64,000 nt of DNA from Aquatica leii (GCA_035610365.1 CM069438.1:35457869-35521868), one strand, 5' to 3'; numbered from the stretch's first letter, positions 23,721 through 35,814 are shown. Numbers and translations are program-made. Notes: a model not told the origin generated them from the letters alone.

Positions 23721-26046
23721 CGTTGCTTTATTTATGTATGGAAAATGGAAGTGACGCGACGTTTATGTTATGGTAAAAAGGTAATTTTAAAACCCTAAAT
23801 TATTTAATCTCGCTCGTACACTTGACGTCAGGCGGTCCGAGGAAAACTTTTGATTAGAAATAATATTGTAACGCGAACGCGTTTAGCATTTGGCATTACC
23901 CTTTTTTGATTTTTTTACTCCGTTTGGTCACTATAAAGATCAATACTTCCAAATCTATAATAATTTTAAATTGGTACGATAGAACTATTTAAATTTATGC
24001 GCTATTTACACGATATTCGGCTATCAAAACTGTGTATCTAGTAAATATAAGAAATTTTTTTAATGTTTATTAGCAGTGGCGTAGCCACAAGCTCATGTTT
24101 TTTTTTATGTGATAATACTTTAACAGTGTATTGAGGACTAAGCTTTTAATCGAAACTTTGCAATTGATATCCGGTTGTTTCTATGTTTTCTTTCTTATTA
24201 ATTGTTTAGCAATACTAGTCAACAATAAAAGGAAACTTTAAGTCTATGATAACTGTGGATTGTTTTATTTTTTTACGCACAATTAAAATAGCGGACTGTA
24301 GGTTATTTCTTTTCTCTGGCTCAGACTTTCGTTTCTTTCTAGGATTATTTTTGTACACGCAAAGAGAAGGTGGCGTAGGGCATTTGCTCACCCAAATAAA
24401 TGGGATACTTCCAATCCGACTCACGATTATCTACGACGGAAACCAACCAAAAAGGTGAGCCGACTATATATATATACTGAATCATTTCTTTCATCTACAC
24501 AATTTAGGTTGCCGACGCTTATGCGATTTTTTTAAAGTAAAGGTCGTTGACACGGTCAATTATACAAGGTGACACGCATTGATGCTTTATTTACCCTTGG
24601 ATAACCTAGATAAAATAAACAATCAACATTTAATACCAAACCATAACCAGCTCCCATCCCTAAAAAAGTTAACATATCACAGATTCGTGGTCTGGTCTAC
24701 AGTCTTCTCTATGCTTTTATATCAGTTTTTCTATTCCGGTTCCCAATGAACATTTTGCGTTTTGTAATAGTCGGTAATACGTCACCGTTACCAAATAATA
24801 AAACATGGAGTTATATAAAACATAGCTTGAAATCTCTAAATCACCTATATAAATCCCTTAAAGAGCTTAAATGGCTGTTTCTATAAAGGTTTCTACCACA
24901 TTTTTTGAATACTTCTATATAAATACAATTTATATAAGCAGTGGTAACGTAAGTATATTGAGAACCGTTACACCACCACCTTACAAACCTGCTAGAAAGC
25001 GGCGTTGCTGTTTACGGTGAAATAAAGTGATGTAAGAGTATGGTTTACTTTTATATAACTATTTTATAGTGGTGTTGTAGCAGTAGTCAGTACATCTTCC
25101 CCGTAACGCAATTGAAATCATGCGCAGTGTTAGTAGTAGAGGCGATTGTATATATCCTGTGCACTTATCTCTTTCGCTCTCACAGAACATTATGAATAAA
25201 ATGTGTGCATCCCGTTTCTCTTATGATAGACGGCTCTGCTTCACACCGAACAAGTAATGGTTGCTGAAATTATGTACCTATCACATGTTATAAAATGTTA
25301 ACTTCGTTTGTAGGATACCTTGCACCCAAATTAATATGCCATCGCCGCTTTGTCGACTCAAATGTTATTATACTTCGAAAAAATTTAAACGCCATCATAA
25401 TTATTATTGTATTGCATTACACAAGTAATTAAATACATTTACCTTGTCCCGTTTTTACCAGCGGCGTGGCACTTTTAGCTTGACCAAACTTATTAAAATA
25501 TAAAAACCCAATGTATTTCTTTGTAAAGAACTATATTTGTTTTACATAAGTGTGTTTTCAACAAATAGTAATAATATATTGAAAAACAAGTGTCACAATG
25601 AGACTTTTTGCTGCGCGAAGACCAGCTTGCAAAGGGATGAGAGCGACAGAAAGTAAATTGTGACACGTGTTTTTCATACTATTTTTTTCTATTTCACATG
25701 AATTTACTCTAAAATTTTTATTAATAAATCAAGATAATATATACATAATGTTTACTTGTTCCCACCGAGGCGTTTATTGTCGAGAACTTTTTCTCGCCGC
25801 CGCCTCTGACATTCATATCTATGAGATGGAAGTTGGAATCCATTTTTTCGGAAAGGTTACCTATGGTACTGTAATGTATCTTTTAGTAATCTTTATCACC
25901 CAAAACCTTCAAAATAACCGCAATAATACTGTAAGTGATGTAAGTGCAACAAACAGTAACTTATATACCCGTTTTAGAACCAATGGATATCAGGTTACCT
26001 GTTGTTACACACGCTTTCCCGCGTAAAAGAAATATAAAGTCACTTA
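23721..26046. other. No gene recognised
   Basis: AT-rich sequence with short open frames only. The longest (25667-26026, plus) has no recognisable domain. 'ataaaacatgg' strings recur at about 24799 and 26852, hinting at weak dispersed repeats. Confidence 0.4.
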
Positions 26047-26056
26047 TTGTTGTTAA

Positions 26057-26522
26057 GGCCGTCTGACACGATCAACTTTTTTAACGAAATTTTGAATGAG
26101 AATTTGAACGAAAAATATTATATAAAGAAAAGTGCTACAAATTCTTAAATAAAATACATCGTGAATGACACTAATTTATATTTTCCATGAAATTACATAT
26201 GAAAGTTATTTGTTTCGTACGTATTTTTTAGAGCATCCTTCCTTGCACTACGATAATAATATAACGGGTGCTTCATTTTATACAAGCATTGATATTTCTG
26301 ATACTCGTCGTATTTGAGGTTACAAAACACGTACAAAGTTCTTTATGAATAGAAAATAAACAAAACCAACTTCGCATGCGCGGATATTTTTTAGATGAAA
26401 AATAGAACATGTTCTATTTTTCGTCATGAATTTCGTTCAAGTGTGTCTGACACGGTCGAAGAAATTTTAATTCAAATTCTCATTCAAAATTTGGTTGAAA
26501 AAGTTGATCGTGTCAGACAGCC
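26057..26522. mobile_element. Non-autonomous TIR element (MITE-like), 466 bp
   Basis: Terminal inverted repeats of 52 bp, 26057-26108 and 26471-26522, match at 49 of 52 positions and start GGC(C/T)GTCTGACACGATCAAC. The flanks are TTAA on the left (26053-26056) and TTTA on the right (26523-26526), compatible with a TTAA target duplication with one change, as in piggyBac-type elements; a 3-bp Harbinger-type duplication is an alternative. The element has no transposase frame. A perfect 26-bp palindrome lies at 26397-26422. Confidence 0.8.
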
Positions 26523-27129
26523 TTTATTGTTAATGTTCATCTTTGATCTTTATATTATTATCACATTTTTTTCTGCGAAATGCGACATATTTTTTCACCA
26601 TTAACAGCCTAATGGCTTATAGAACTTATAGTAATACCACATCACTTTATGTTATGTAAAAGAGTCACAAATTGCTAGTAGCACTATAGTTTTATTGAAG
26701 TATCTTGAATAATACTAATAAAAATTCACCACCGATAAGTGATATAAGTAAGTGATATACATTATTACAAACCTTTTTTACATCACTTAAAGTCACAATT
26801 ACCAAAAGGTTTATAAGATAGTTTCCAACACATTTACATCACTATAATTATAAAACATGGGATATATTTACTTCTAGGAGTGCAATATCACCTTTACAAA
26901 ACAAAGGTTGCCATTAGAACCCTTATAACACTTAATTTCCACTTTATATAACTACAGTGCAGCTATATACTTTTTATAAAACTAGGTGACACCATAAGTA
27001 ATATAATTTGTTCATTGGGTTCTTTGCTTTGTAGGGTTATTGTGAAGAAGACATTTAAATCTGACCATACATTTTTGATTCCTACCATTAGCTGGATGAT
27101 ATTTCTCTTCTTCATTACATATTTTCCGA
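26523..27129. other. Spacer, no gene seen
   Basis: AT-rich spacer between the TIR element and the R1-like LINE; several 'acatcact'-type short repeats, nothing assignable. Confidence 0.4.
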
Positions 27130-28960
27130 TTCGCTTCTTTCTATACTGCTGCTAGCGTCGGCATTCAAAAACGATGTGATGTGCGTCGTCTATTTCGTCG
27201 CCGCAGAGAAAGCAGAAGAGATTTTCCTTCTTTCCAATGCCATCAAGGTATGTCCCAAAGCAACCATGGCCTGTTAGCGCTTGGGTGCTGTGGTATCTCA
27301 AGTTTCCGTGTTTCCTAGCTATTACACCAGTCATGAAGATCAGAAATGAGTTCTCTTGTCTAGGACGCTTTTGTATATTCTGACCATCTTGGTTGCCATA
27401 TCTGGATTGTAATTGATTTTCTCTCCATTTTGCTCATTCCACTCCTAGCATTCTTCTTTTCTTCAGCTAACAGGTTTATTGGAATGGTGCCGCATGCCTA
27501 TTGTTGACCGACTCAACCACTTTTTCTACATGTGGACCAAAGGATAGATGCTTGTCAAGAGTAACGTCTAGGTAGATTATTGTGTCTTTGGGAATTACAC
27601 TTTTTCCGTCATGGTTGAACCTAATTTGTCTAAACATTCTTCTACTAGTAAAATCTGTGGCTTTTGTTTTAATTGTTGCCACCTTTAATTTGTTATCGCA
27701 TTTCCATTTGTCCACTTTAACAAGAGCACTGTCAACTGCTTCTTCGAGTGCTTGTGGAGTGTACCCCTGCCCAAAAATTGCCAGATAGTCCGCGTATGTT
27801 GTTAGTACCGCTTGTGGATAGAGCTAGATGCACAAAAAGTCATCATAGAATAGATTCCATAGCATTGGTCTTAATATAGAACCTTGCGGGACACCGCACG
27901 TTACGATTTCTTCTAAGCTATGTTTTTGATTATCGTAGTAAATGATTCTTCCTATGTCAGATAATTTGCAATAATTTTTAATGGTTGAGCGGCTACTTCT
28001 CTATATCTGAATTTTTTTATTACCAAATTCCAGAGGACTGAGTTGAATGCGTTTTCAATGTCCAGCGATATCTGCCGGGTTCTTTAGGTTCCTTTCTTGG
28101 CATTCCTTGTCAGTTCACAGATTTTTTCAAGTGCATCCACTGCCGATTTTCCTTTTTTAAACTCGAATTGGACAGGGGACAGGTTACCTTGGTTCTCAAT
28201 TTCCTGGAAGGTTTGAGGAAACTCTTAAACTGTTATCTTTATAACTTTCACGGGGTTGCCGTCGGGTCCTGGGGCTTTTTTGTTTTTTGTCGTTTTAGTT
28301 GCTTCTATTAATTCTTCCGTGGTGAACGGACAAAGTGAGGTGGTTTTACCTATAATCGATTTCAAAGGGCGATTCGGAAGATTTGAGCCTTCTCTAATCT
28401 AAACTTTTCGGTAACAATCTTGTAACCCGTTTCTCACGGGTTGTTCTCCAGTTCCGCGCACATAATGTCCTAGGTTTTATTCTTCTATGTAGTTATGCCA
28501 GTCTTGTATTGGTTTTTCGCTTCTACATACTCTCTTTCTCCCATTTTGTCTGACTTGATTATCGTCCATGCTTGATGCGCGCAGCGCCTTCTTTTTGGTT
28601 GCAATAAATTTTTTGCTCGGTGCTTTCAGGTTCTCTGACCATCAGCAAAAAGAGTTATTACGCTTTCCTTTCCTTGCCCATGACATGCTTCGGTCACAGG
28701 CCTCGGTACTATCGTCTACTTTATATTCTTCTTCTGCAGTTAACTATGTTCATATCGTATCAATCAGTTTTAGGGAGTTTATCTTGTTGATATTCCTTCT
28801 CGTAGCCTAACATCCATCTGTGAAGGTTTGTTGTATACTGCGTTTTCCTATCTCGAAACAAATGCAGTTGTGATCGCTTAGATTAGGTTTGTCCAGGACT
28901 TTCCATGACATTACTTTTGCCGTCACATCTGAGGAGCACAATGTTCAGTCGATATACTAT
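27130..28960 (-). mobile_element. Decayed R1-like LINE
   Basis: Minus-strand blocks run in order. The endonuclease end LSDHNCICFEIGK lies at about 28890-28850. RT blocks follow: KAPGPDGNPVKVIKI (about 28275), SPVQFEFKKGKSAVDALEKI (about 28185-28130), LDIENAFNSVLWNLV (about 28065-28020), and an ISLDVTLDKHLSFGPHVEKV-like thumb (27580-27520). The C-terminal zinc tail CFLCGDEIDDAHHIVFEC is at about 27225-27160. These fit the R1 group. Many stops and frameshifts are present and the YADD box is barely readable. Its 5' end abuts the satellite array at 28980. Confidence 0.8.
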
Positions 28961-28979
28961 CTTTTTTCTGCGCATTCAA

Positions 28980-30720
28980 ATGTTGGGATCTCGCCTGTGT
29001 TTAGTGTTTCTTATGACATCGAAGATGTTTATCCTCACTACTTATTACGCGGTTTGCCTCGATGTCGAGTTATACAAACATTATGAAGAATTAAAGTCAC
29101 ATATATCTAAAACAAATATTTCTTATGTCATCGAGCATAATTAAACATTTATGATCACTGCGTACTGCGCGGTTTACAGCAATCTCAAGATGTACGAACA
29201 TACCTAAAATGCTTGGACGAACGCGGTTTAGGTTGCGGTTGCTACCTTGATGTCACATCAATGTAAAACAAATCTTTATTTTCTTATGTGATCGAGCATA
29301 ACTAAGATGTTGATGATCACGGCGTACTACGCGGTTTACAGTGACGTCAAGGTATACGAATTTACTGAAATGCATGTATGAACGTGGTTTAGGTCGCTGT
29401 TGCTACCTTGATGTCAAATCTATGTAAAACAAATCTTCATTTTCTTATGAGATTGAGCATAACGAAGATGTTTATTTTCACTGCTTACTACGCGGTTTAC
29501 AGCAATGTCAAGGTGTACGAAGATACCTAAAATGCATGGATTAAACGCGGTTCAGCTCGCGATCGCTACCTTTATGTCAGATTTCTGTAAAACCAATCTT
29601 TACTTTCTTATGAGATCGAGCAGAACGAATATGTTTACCCTCGCTGTTTACCACGCGGTTTACATCGTACTAACATACCGAAAATGCATGGGCAAGGGCA
29701 GTTTGGGCAACAGTCGGTACCTCAATGTTACATCTATGTAAAACACATATTTATTTTTTTATGTGATTGAGCATGACAAAGATGTTTATTATCACTGCAT
29801 ACTACGCGGTTTACAGTAATGTCAAGGTGTACGAACATACCGAAAATGCATGAATGAACGCGGTTCAGCTCGCGGTCGTTACCTTATTGATGTCAGATTT
29901 ATGTAAAACAAATCTTTTTTTTTATGAGATCGAGCATAACAAAGATTCTTACTGTTTACTACACGGTTTATAGTTATGTTAAGGTGTACGAACATACCAG
30001 AAATAAATGGATGAGCGCTATTTAGGTCGTGGTCGCTAATTCGAATCACATATATGCAAAACAAACTTTTACTTTCTTATGAGATAGAGCATAACGAAGA
30101 TTACTGTCTTCGTTGCTTACTACGAGGTTTATAGCAATGTGGCGGTGTACGAATATACAAAAATGCATGAATGAGTGCGGTCTAGGTCGCAGTCGCTACC
30201 TCAATGTCACAGCTATGTAAAACAAACTTTTACTTTTATATGAGATTGAGCATAATGAGGATGTTTATAGTCGCTGCATATTATGCGGTTTACAGCGCTC
30301 AGTTGAGATAGTGGTCGCTTTCTAGATGTTAGATCTACGTAAGAAAATCTACTTGCTTATGTGGTTGAGCATTACTAATATGTTTATCATCACTGTTTAC
30401 TACGCTGGTTACAGTGATGTCGCGGTGTACAAGCATACCGAAAATGAATGGATGAGAGCAGTTTAGGTCGCGGTCGCTATTTCGAAGTCACATCTATGCA
30501 AAACAAACTTTATATTTTCTTATGAGATCGAACATGACAAACATATTATCATCACTGCTTACTGTGCGGTTTACAGCAATGTCAAGGTGTATGAATGTAC
30601 CGAAGATGCATGGATAGGCGCGGTTGAGGTCGCGGTCGCTACCTCGAGGTTACACATATGATAAAACAAACTTTTATTTTCTTATGAGACCGCACATACT
30701 AAAGATGCTTTTCTTGCCAT
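28980..30720 (+). repeat. Satellite array, ~11 units of ~161 bp
   Basis: Anchoring on 'gcggttta(c)', units begin at about 29049, 29169, 29331, 29492, 29655, 29806, 29963, 30124, 30285, 30404 and 30566. Most spacings are 151-163 bp and two are 119-120 bp (units with a deletion). Each unit carries a 'gaacataccgaaaatgcatg' block, a 'gcggtttaggtcgcggtcgct' region and a 'gatgtcacatctatgtaaaac' block. The array is inverted relative to 10330-11090. Confidence 0.85.
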
Positions 30721-31124
30721 TTGAAGCGATGTCGATGTCAAAACAAAATCGTTTTTCATCGCATTGCATCGAAGTAATTTCAGACCATGTGGCATTTACT
30801 TGTTCATTAAATAAAACAATCTAAAATTTTTAAATTTTAATTGATCATATTCAGGTGTTTTTTTGGACTTTAGGTTTAACGTTTTTGAGTTGGTCAAACT
30901 AGTACAACACCCATTGGATGAGACAATTTACTGATCCAAACAGAGATCTGTCAAAATTTTACGGTTTTACCAACCCAAAAATGTTAAACCTTAAATATGA
31001 AAAATGCCTGAATATGGTCAATTGAAATACAGACAGATCGACAAGTATCTCGGGTCTAGTTGCGATTGTGTAAAAAGACTGTAATTTGACCACAAAGATC
31101 ACAGAAATTTAGCTACGTTACTTT

Positions 31125-31265
31125 CAAGGAACAACAGTTACGTTTATTTAACGTCATTTACGGTTGCTTGGGTTGATAACTCCAGTTGTTTGACCATCAT
31201 ATTTGAACGGTACAACTCAAACAACTATAAAGCAACGACGTTAAATAAACATAACTGTTATTTCC
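31125..31265. repeat. Fold-back pair of RA repeat ends
   Basis: 31128-31155 (ggaacaacagttacgtttat...) and 31237-31265 are imperfect inverted copies of the RA core with an 81-bp loop. The loop itself holds 'agttgtttga' facing 'tcaaacaact'. The left arm belongs to RA copy 3 (31080-31160). This looks like two RA ends in head-to-head orientation, possibly the real termini of the repeat. Confidence 0.6.
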
Positions 31266-31844
31266 TGGTGCTGAAAAATTTTGATTTCGTTTTCATTAGG
31301 ACAATGAACAAAAACGGCGACTAAATAAAAATGTTCGCCGACATCTTAAAACATCAGGAGATTAAATCAGCACCCATCCAACGTTTTCTTTAAACTGTCA
31401 TTTTCTATTCAAATGAAAAATGGCTAATATCATTTTTTGGTCGATGCCGGCCAGCATTAATAATAGTAATCTTTTCTAGGTTGTAAAGAAAAGTCAATCT
31501 TAACAAAATGATTTTAAAAGGACAAGAAGCTTAGTGTTTGATATAGTTATAAAAATACGTCAGAATATTCCCAGAGCTGATGAGTTCTAAAAAGACGTAA
31601 CCGCTGTTTATAGGTTAGCTGTATGTTTCTCATGAGCGGACGTGTGTCACACTATTTGCTAGTTTTTAGTTCTAGACAAAGTGAAAAACAATGTTTAGAA
31701 AAACTCACAAACAATGTTTTATTGTTTTTACTCATTTTACTACACCCGCTGAAAATACAACTTGGATTTAGTTATACGTAAAGTTTAACCACTTATCAAG
31801 CAAACTTTGTTCCGTTTGACAAGCGTTTGTACAAAGTCTTCAGT

Positions 31845-31960
31845 CTACATTTTGAAGGTGTTTTCTTTAAGTGTAACGTACATACCGAGATACTTCATTT
31901 CGTTTTTTAACGAGATGTTGGTACGTTTTAGGTTGACTCGACAAACTCGACTTTGTTGTA
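31845..31960 (-). mobile_element. LINE reverse-transcriptase thumb fragment
   Basis: The minus strand reads RTNISLKNEMKYLGMYVTL, the YLG-type thumb block typical of Jockey-like RTs, in a frame that ends at 31845. It is only about 40 codons long and lies inside the region between satellite and RA repeat. It is absent from the left copy of the duplicated block. Confidence 0.45.
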
Positions 31961-32195
31961 GTGGGTAAAATGGCGCACAGTTTTTGCGATTGTGTAAAAA
32001 ATCTAAAATCTGGCCAATCAAATGGTATAAATTTAGTGACGTTACTATCAAGGAATAACAGTTACGTTTATTTAACGTCATTGATCATTTATGGTTGTTT
32101 GGATTCTTATCGTTCGTTTTTAATGACGAGAATACAAAAATTGATCTATCAAATGATCGGGGTAGAAACAAAAGACTTACAAAACAAAAACACAT
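31960..32195 (-). repeat. Dispersed repeat RA, copy 4
   Basis: Same block order as copy 2: 'aatggcgcacagttttt', 'ggccaat', 'atcaaggaataacagttac', 'gtttatttaacgtcattgatc', 'cttatcgttcgttttt', 'gatcggggtagaaacaaaag'. It sits about 75 bp downstream of the 3' flank shared by the coiled-coil gene and its fragment. Confidence 0.65.
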
Positions 32196-32388
32196 CTTAC
32201 TGAACTGACGTACTCCAAGATGAGATAAATATCGATGTCCAATTAATAAGCTTAGACGTTTAGTGCAAGAGCCAACTTTGATTCTGTTTAGTAACAAATA
32301 TTGCCAACGTTCAATAAATATATTCCATATACAAATGACTATACATACAAAAAATTTATACAAAAATTTATACATTTAAAAAAATTCT

Positions 32389-34657
32389 CTAATTAGTCTT
32401 TTCTTCGTCGATTTCTTCATTTGTACTTTCTTGCGTATTTGAATTACTCGCGCCGTAGCGATCGTGCAACTCGGTCAGTTTGCTACAAAATTCGACTCCT
32501 CGACAAGCGTTTTTGGTAACAATCCCCACCAACTGCTTGGTTTCTTCTTCTAACTTTTTGAGTCGTTCCTCTCGTTTGCTTAAGACGGAATCGGTCATAG
32601 AAGTAGTCGCAACTGATTCTTCAACGGAATGTGACGCTGGTCCTTCGATTACAGTCTCCTGTTTAGGTGCTGACACTGAAGGATAATCTTCATTTTGCGT
32701 TTTTTTAATTGTTTCTAAAATGTGTTCTTCTAATTTTTTATAAGTGTCGTTAATGTCTTCGTGTTTGGATCTAGAGAAACTTACACTAGCTTCAGATGTG
32801 TTTTCAATATTGTCAATTTCTTCTTGAACAACTTTGAGAATGTTTTGTTTCTCGGTGCTTCTTTTATACAAGACGCGATCCTCGTCGCTGTCGCTGTTAG
32901 AAGACTCGCGATCGTCGCTATACCCGCTTTCGACGCTATTACCGAAGTCATCAACTGCACGTTTTCTAGAAGCAAATTCTAACTGTAATTGTTTCCACTG
33001 TTTTTCAGTCACAGAATTTTTTTCCCTGGCTTGCACCCACTTCTCCCTGCAGTATTCTAATTCTTCTTTCAACTCGTTCAACAACTTTCTTTTTTGAGCA
33101 AGTTCGTAACGCAAAATATTCTCTTGCGTGTGCAGCATTTGGTGTTGTTTTTGCATTTTCCCAACCACGTGCCAGGTTTTGGCCACTTCCTTCGACACCA
33201 TTTCTAAGCGTTTTTCTTGGTCTTGTAGCCGCGTTTCTAAATGCGAGTTTAACTGTTTCAACCTTGTCGTTTCTTTTTCCAACGATTTTTTTTCCACGAT
33301 TAGATTTTTAAGTCGAATGAACGTTTTGCTCACGCTTAGTACCAGCGTGGGTCCCGAAGGTGTCTGCACCGATTTGTAACAAGAATTGGGATCGTTTTCG
33401 TTTAACACGCTAATTGGTGCTGACTGATGGCTTAAAAGCTCGATGAGGATTCTCCAAACTTTCGGCAAGTTTTCAACTATTTCGGTTGCGCTGTTTAAAG
33501 TTTGTTGCTCGTTACCAGACGCGTTTTGTTCTTGTTGGTTGGAGTTTGAGTCACTGACTTGATTGACTAAGTCGAGGAGGATTTTGGGTAAAGCGGAAGA
33601 TGCTTGATTACATTCTTCGTTGCTTACGATGTCTGTTAATAGATCGTGGTTCTCCTCGAGGGTTTTAATTAGTTTGTCTAAATCAACTTCTTGTCCGTTA
33701 TTGAAGCTAATTAGTATTTGCGAAAACAACTGAAAAACGAAAGTAAGTTTGTTTTAATCTTAATCTTGAGGTACTTACTTGGTTGATTACATTTAGTTGT
33801 GATTGTAGTTCGCGACTGTCAGCTTTGGATAAACCTAACTGGGATTCGAGACTAAAAATATGGTTCGATTTTTCGCTACAATCTTTTTCTAAGGCTTCTA
33901 TTTGGTTTTTTAAGTCACTAAACAGTGTTACTTAGTGGTAATTGTTAGAGAAATTTGGGTACTTACGCATTTTTCGTTTCCAGCGCAGCTAAATCAACGT
34001 TGGCTTCGTCTAATTTTTTAGTTACTTCGCTGTTTTCTTTTCTCAAAGCACCCTGTCTTTCTTCGTATAAAAGTTTGAGTTGCTTGATGCTGTGTAATTG
34101 CCTTTCGTATTCTCTTCGCGTATCGTCCGACATAATCTGAGATTCCTTGTCGGCGAGCATTTTTTGGGTTTTTTCGACTGTTTCGCTCAACTAAAAAATT
34201 GCGTAATTATTTTAATTTATTTGTAGTTTTTACATACCTCTTTCGTTTGGTTTTCTTTAATAAGTAAAAGTTGTTTCGATACTGCAATGATGTCTTTTAA
34301 CGCGGCTACATGGGCACGGTACTCTTGTCGCTCAATTTCAAAAGCGGCAATTTCACCATGCGCTTTTTCCAATTGCTTATTCAACTCGACTATCGTGTCC
34401 ATCCCTGGCACTTTAAACACACTATTCTGTTTAAGATTCTTCTTCAGCTCGTCGTTTTCCAACTTGTACTTGGCGAGTTCTTCGCGCAAATTATTCAATT
34501 CTAATTTTTTCTCTCCTATTAATTTGGCACGTTTCTCGCGAATTCTCAATATTTCTTCTGAGAAAGTTTTCTTTGATTCACTTAAAGTAGGTTCCGGCAC
34601 ACTTGGCCACCACGGATCAACACTGTCTTCGACGAATTCACTTTTTGCGTTTCCCAT
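32389..34657 (-). CDS. Coiled-coil protein with N-myristoylation-type start
   Basis: Four exons join in frame: 34657-34238, 34190-33967, 33917-33779 and 33729-32389, giving 707 codons plus stop. The introns are 47, 49 and 49 bp, all GT..AG. The start MGNAKSEFVED fits the N-myristoylation rule (Gly2, Ser6). A DPWWPSVPEP motif follows at about residue 15, then heptad-rich coiled coil over about residues 30-290 and again about 410-540. The middle holds a Gln/Ser/Asn-rich linker, and an acidic Ser-rich segment (SDDRESSNSDSDEDR) precedes a charged C-terminal helix ending EEIDEEKTN. I do not recognise the family; a membrane-tethered scaffold is an inference from lipid anchor plus coiled coil. The 63-aa ORF at 34832 is divergent, 174 bp away. 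The last part is duplicated at 8830-9480. Confidence 0.85.
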
Positions 34658-34831
34658 TTTGAGTTCTAAAAATGTATATGGTAAATAAAGCACGTCATTA
34701 AACGAAACAAAGGAAAGTTTGATGTACTCAGCGAAAGCGGGTTGATGCGCGTTTAAAATTTTTTTTTGTCTGCGATCGAAAACACGATTCGTTGTATTTT
34801 TAGTGACTGGCTAATAATTATGTGTGCCAAA

Positions 34832-35023
34832 ATGTCCGGCGCACTTGCTGAGTATTACAAACGTTTAAAAATAATCAAAGCATCTGGAAAAAGTCTCACC
34901 TACTACAATTTAGTCACTTTTTGGCAATTACAAGAACGTAAAAAAACTTTGTTACTGAGCGACACAATGGGCAAAATTTCAGTTTCGTACTGGCGTCGAC
35001 CGATAAATCTAAGCCAATTCTAA
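34832..35023 (+). CDS. Small 63-aa protein, unknown
   Basis: An intronless 63-codon frame starting MSGALAEYYKRLKIIKASG, rich in Lys, Tyr and Leu, with a WQLQERKKTLLLSDTMGK centre and a YWRRPINLSQF end. The ATG at 34832 has good insect context (ccaaaATG); another in-frame ATG is at 34820. It lies head-to-head with the coiled-coil gene with only 174 bp between start codons, suggesting a shared promoter. No signal peptide or membrane segment is visible. The size and basic/aromatic character recall small mitochondrial subunits, but I cannot name it. Confidence 0.5.
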   Translation: MSGALAEYYKRLKIIKASGKSLTYYNLVTFWQLQERKKTLLLSDTMGKISVSYWRRPINLSQF

Positions 35024-35269
35024 TTATAAATAGATTTTTATTTATCGTGTTCGTCATGTACATGGTATTGAATTGACGAAGGTGCCAAGTTTTAAAAATA
35101 GCCATGGCGCGTTCTCCGCGCGGATTGATTTTTGCACCACGTGCCCGATTTTCGTATTAAGTTAATTGAATCATGTGCGTTTAGTTGGCTGCGTTAAAAT
35201 AATTGCGGCTAATTTTTGTTTGCTTTAAAATAAAATAAATGTGGTCATAACTACTAAAATAAAAAAACC
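35024..35269. other. Possible 3' flank of the small ORF
   Basis: Starts with 'taattataaataga' right after the stop; no canonical poly(A) signal stands out before 35230-35240 ('aataaaataaatg'). No other feature. Confidence 0.3.
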
Positions 35270-35740
35270 AGTTATTTGTTATTTTTATTTCGTCTATTGG
35301 TGTTTCAGACGTGTACACAATGATAACCAAAACCGGTTACTAGTTGTCCATTTTTTTTCGGTTTTAAAAGAAATGGTTACTTTATTGTCACCCACACAGT
35401 ACAACAGTATTAAATGAAAGCGGTTTTAACTACAAAAATGTTTTGTTGTTTATCATGTTTTACTGTTGTTTTTTTTAAGTTGCAACATAACGAAAATCGG
35501 TTACTTGTTATTCAACTTTTCGGTTAACTTATTGCATGAAAATGTAGAAAAGTGCCTCATTTAGTTTTAATTTGTATTATAACCAATTATTTACTTTTCA
35601 GGAAGAGTACTAAGACACGATAAATTTATTTTATTTGTTGCACACAGAGTATAAAAGCATTAACCGAAACCGGTTATTTATTACTAGTAGTAAAATTTTT
35701 AGTTAACGCATTGGTTAATTGGTTATTTAAGTTAACTACA
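35270..35740. repeat. Degenerate repeats of an 'accggttactt' motif
   Basis: Variants of 'ccgaaaccggttatttgtta' occur around 35273, 35325, 35497 and 35660. Two are preceded by a 'cacacagagta' type block at 35392 and 35642. Spacing is uneven (50-250 bp). This looks like an old tandem repeat that has diverged. Confidence 0.4.
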
Positions 35741-35814
35741 CTATAATAAGAACGTTTTAGGAAAGTGTTTACTCGCTCTGGTAGTGTTTTACAAAACTAA
35801 ACACGTTTGTAACT

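Noticed and set aside
28980-30720. CRISPR-like array
   Set aside because: Units of about 161 bp repeat along their whole length without unique spacers, in a eukaryotic context. It is a satellite.
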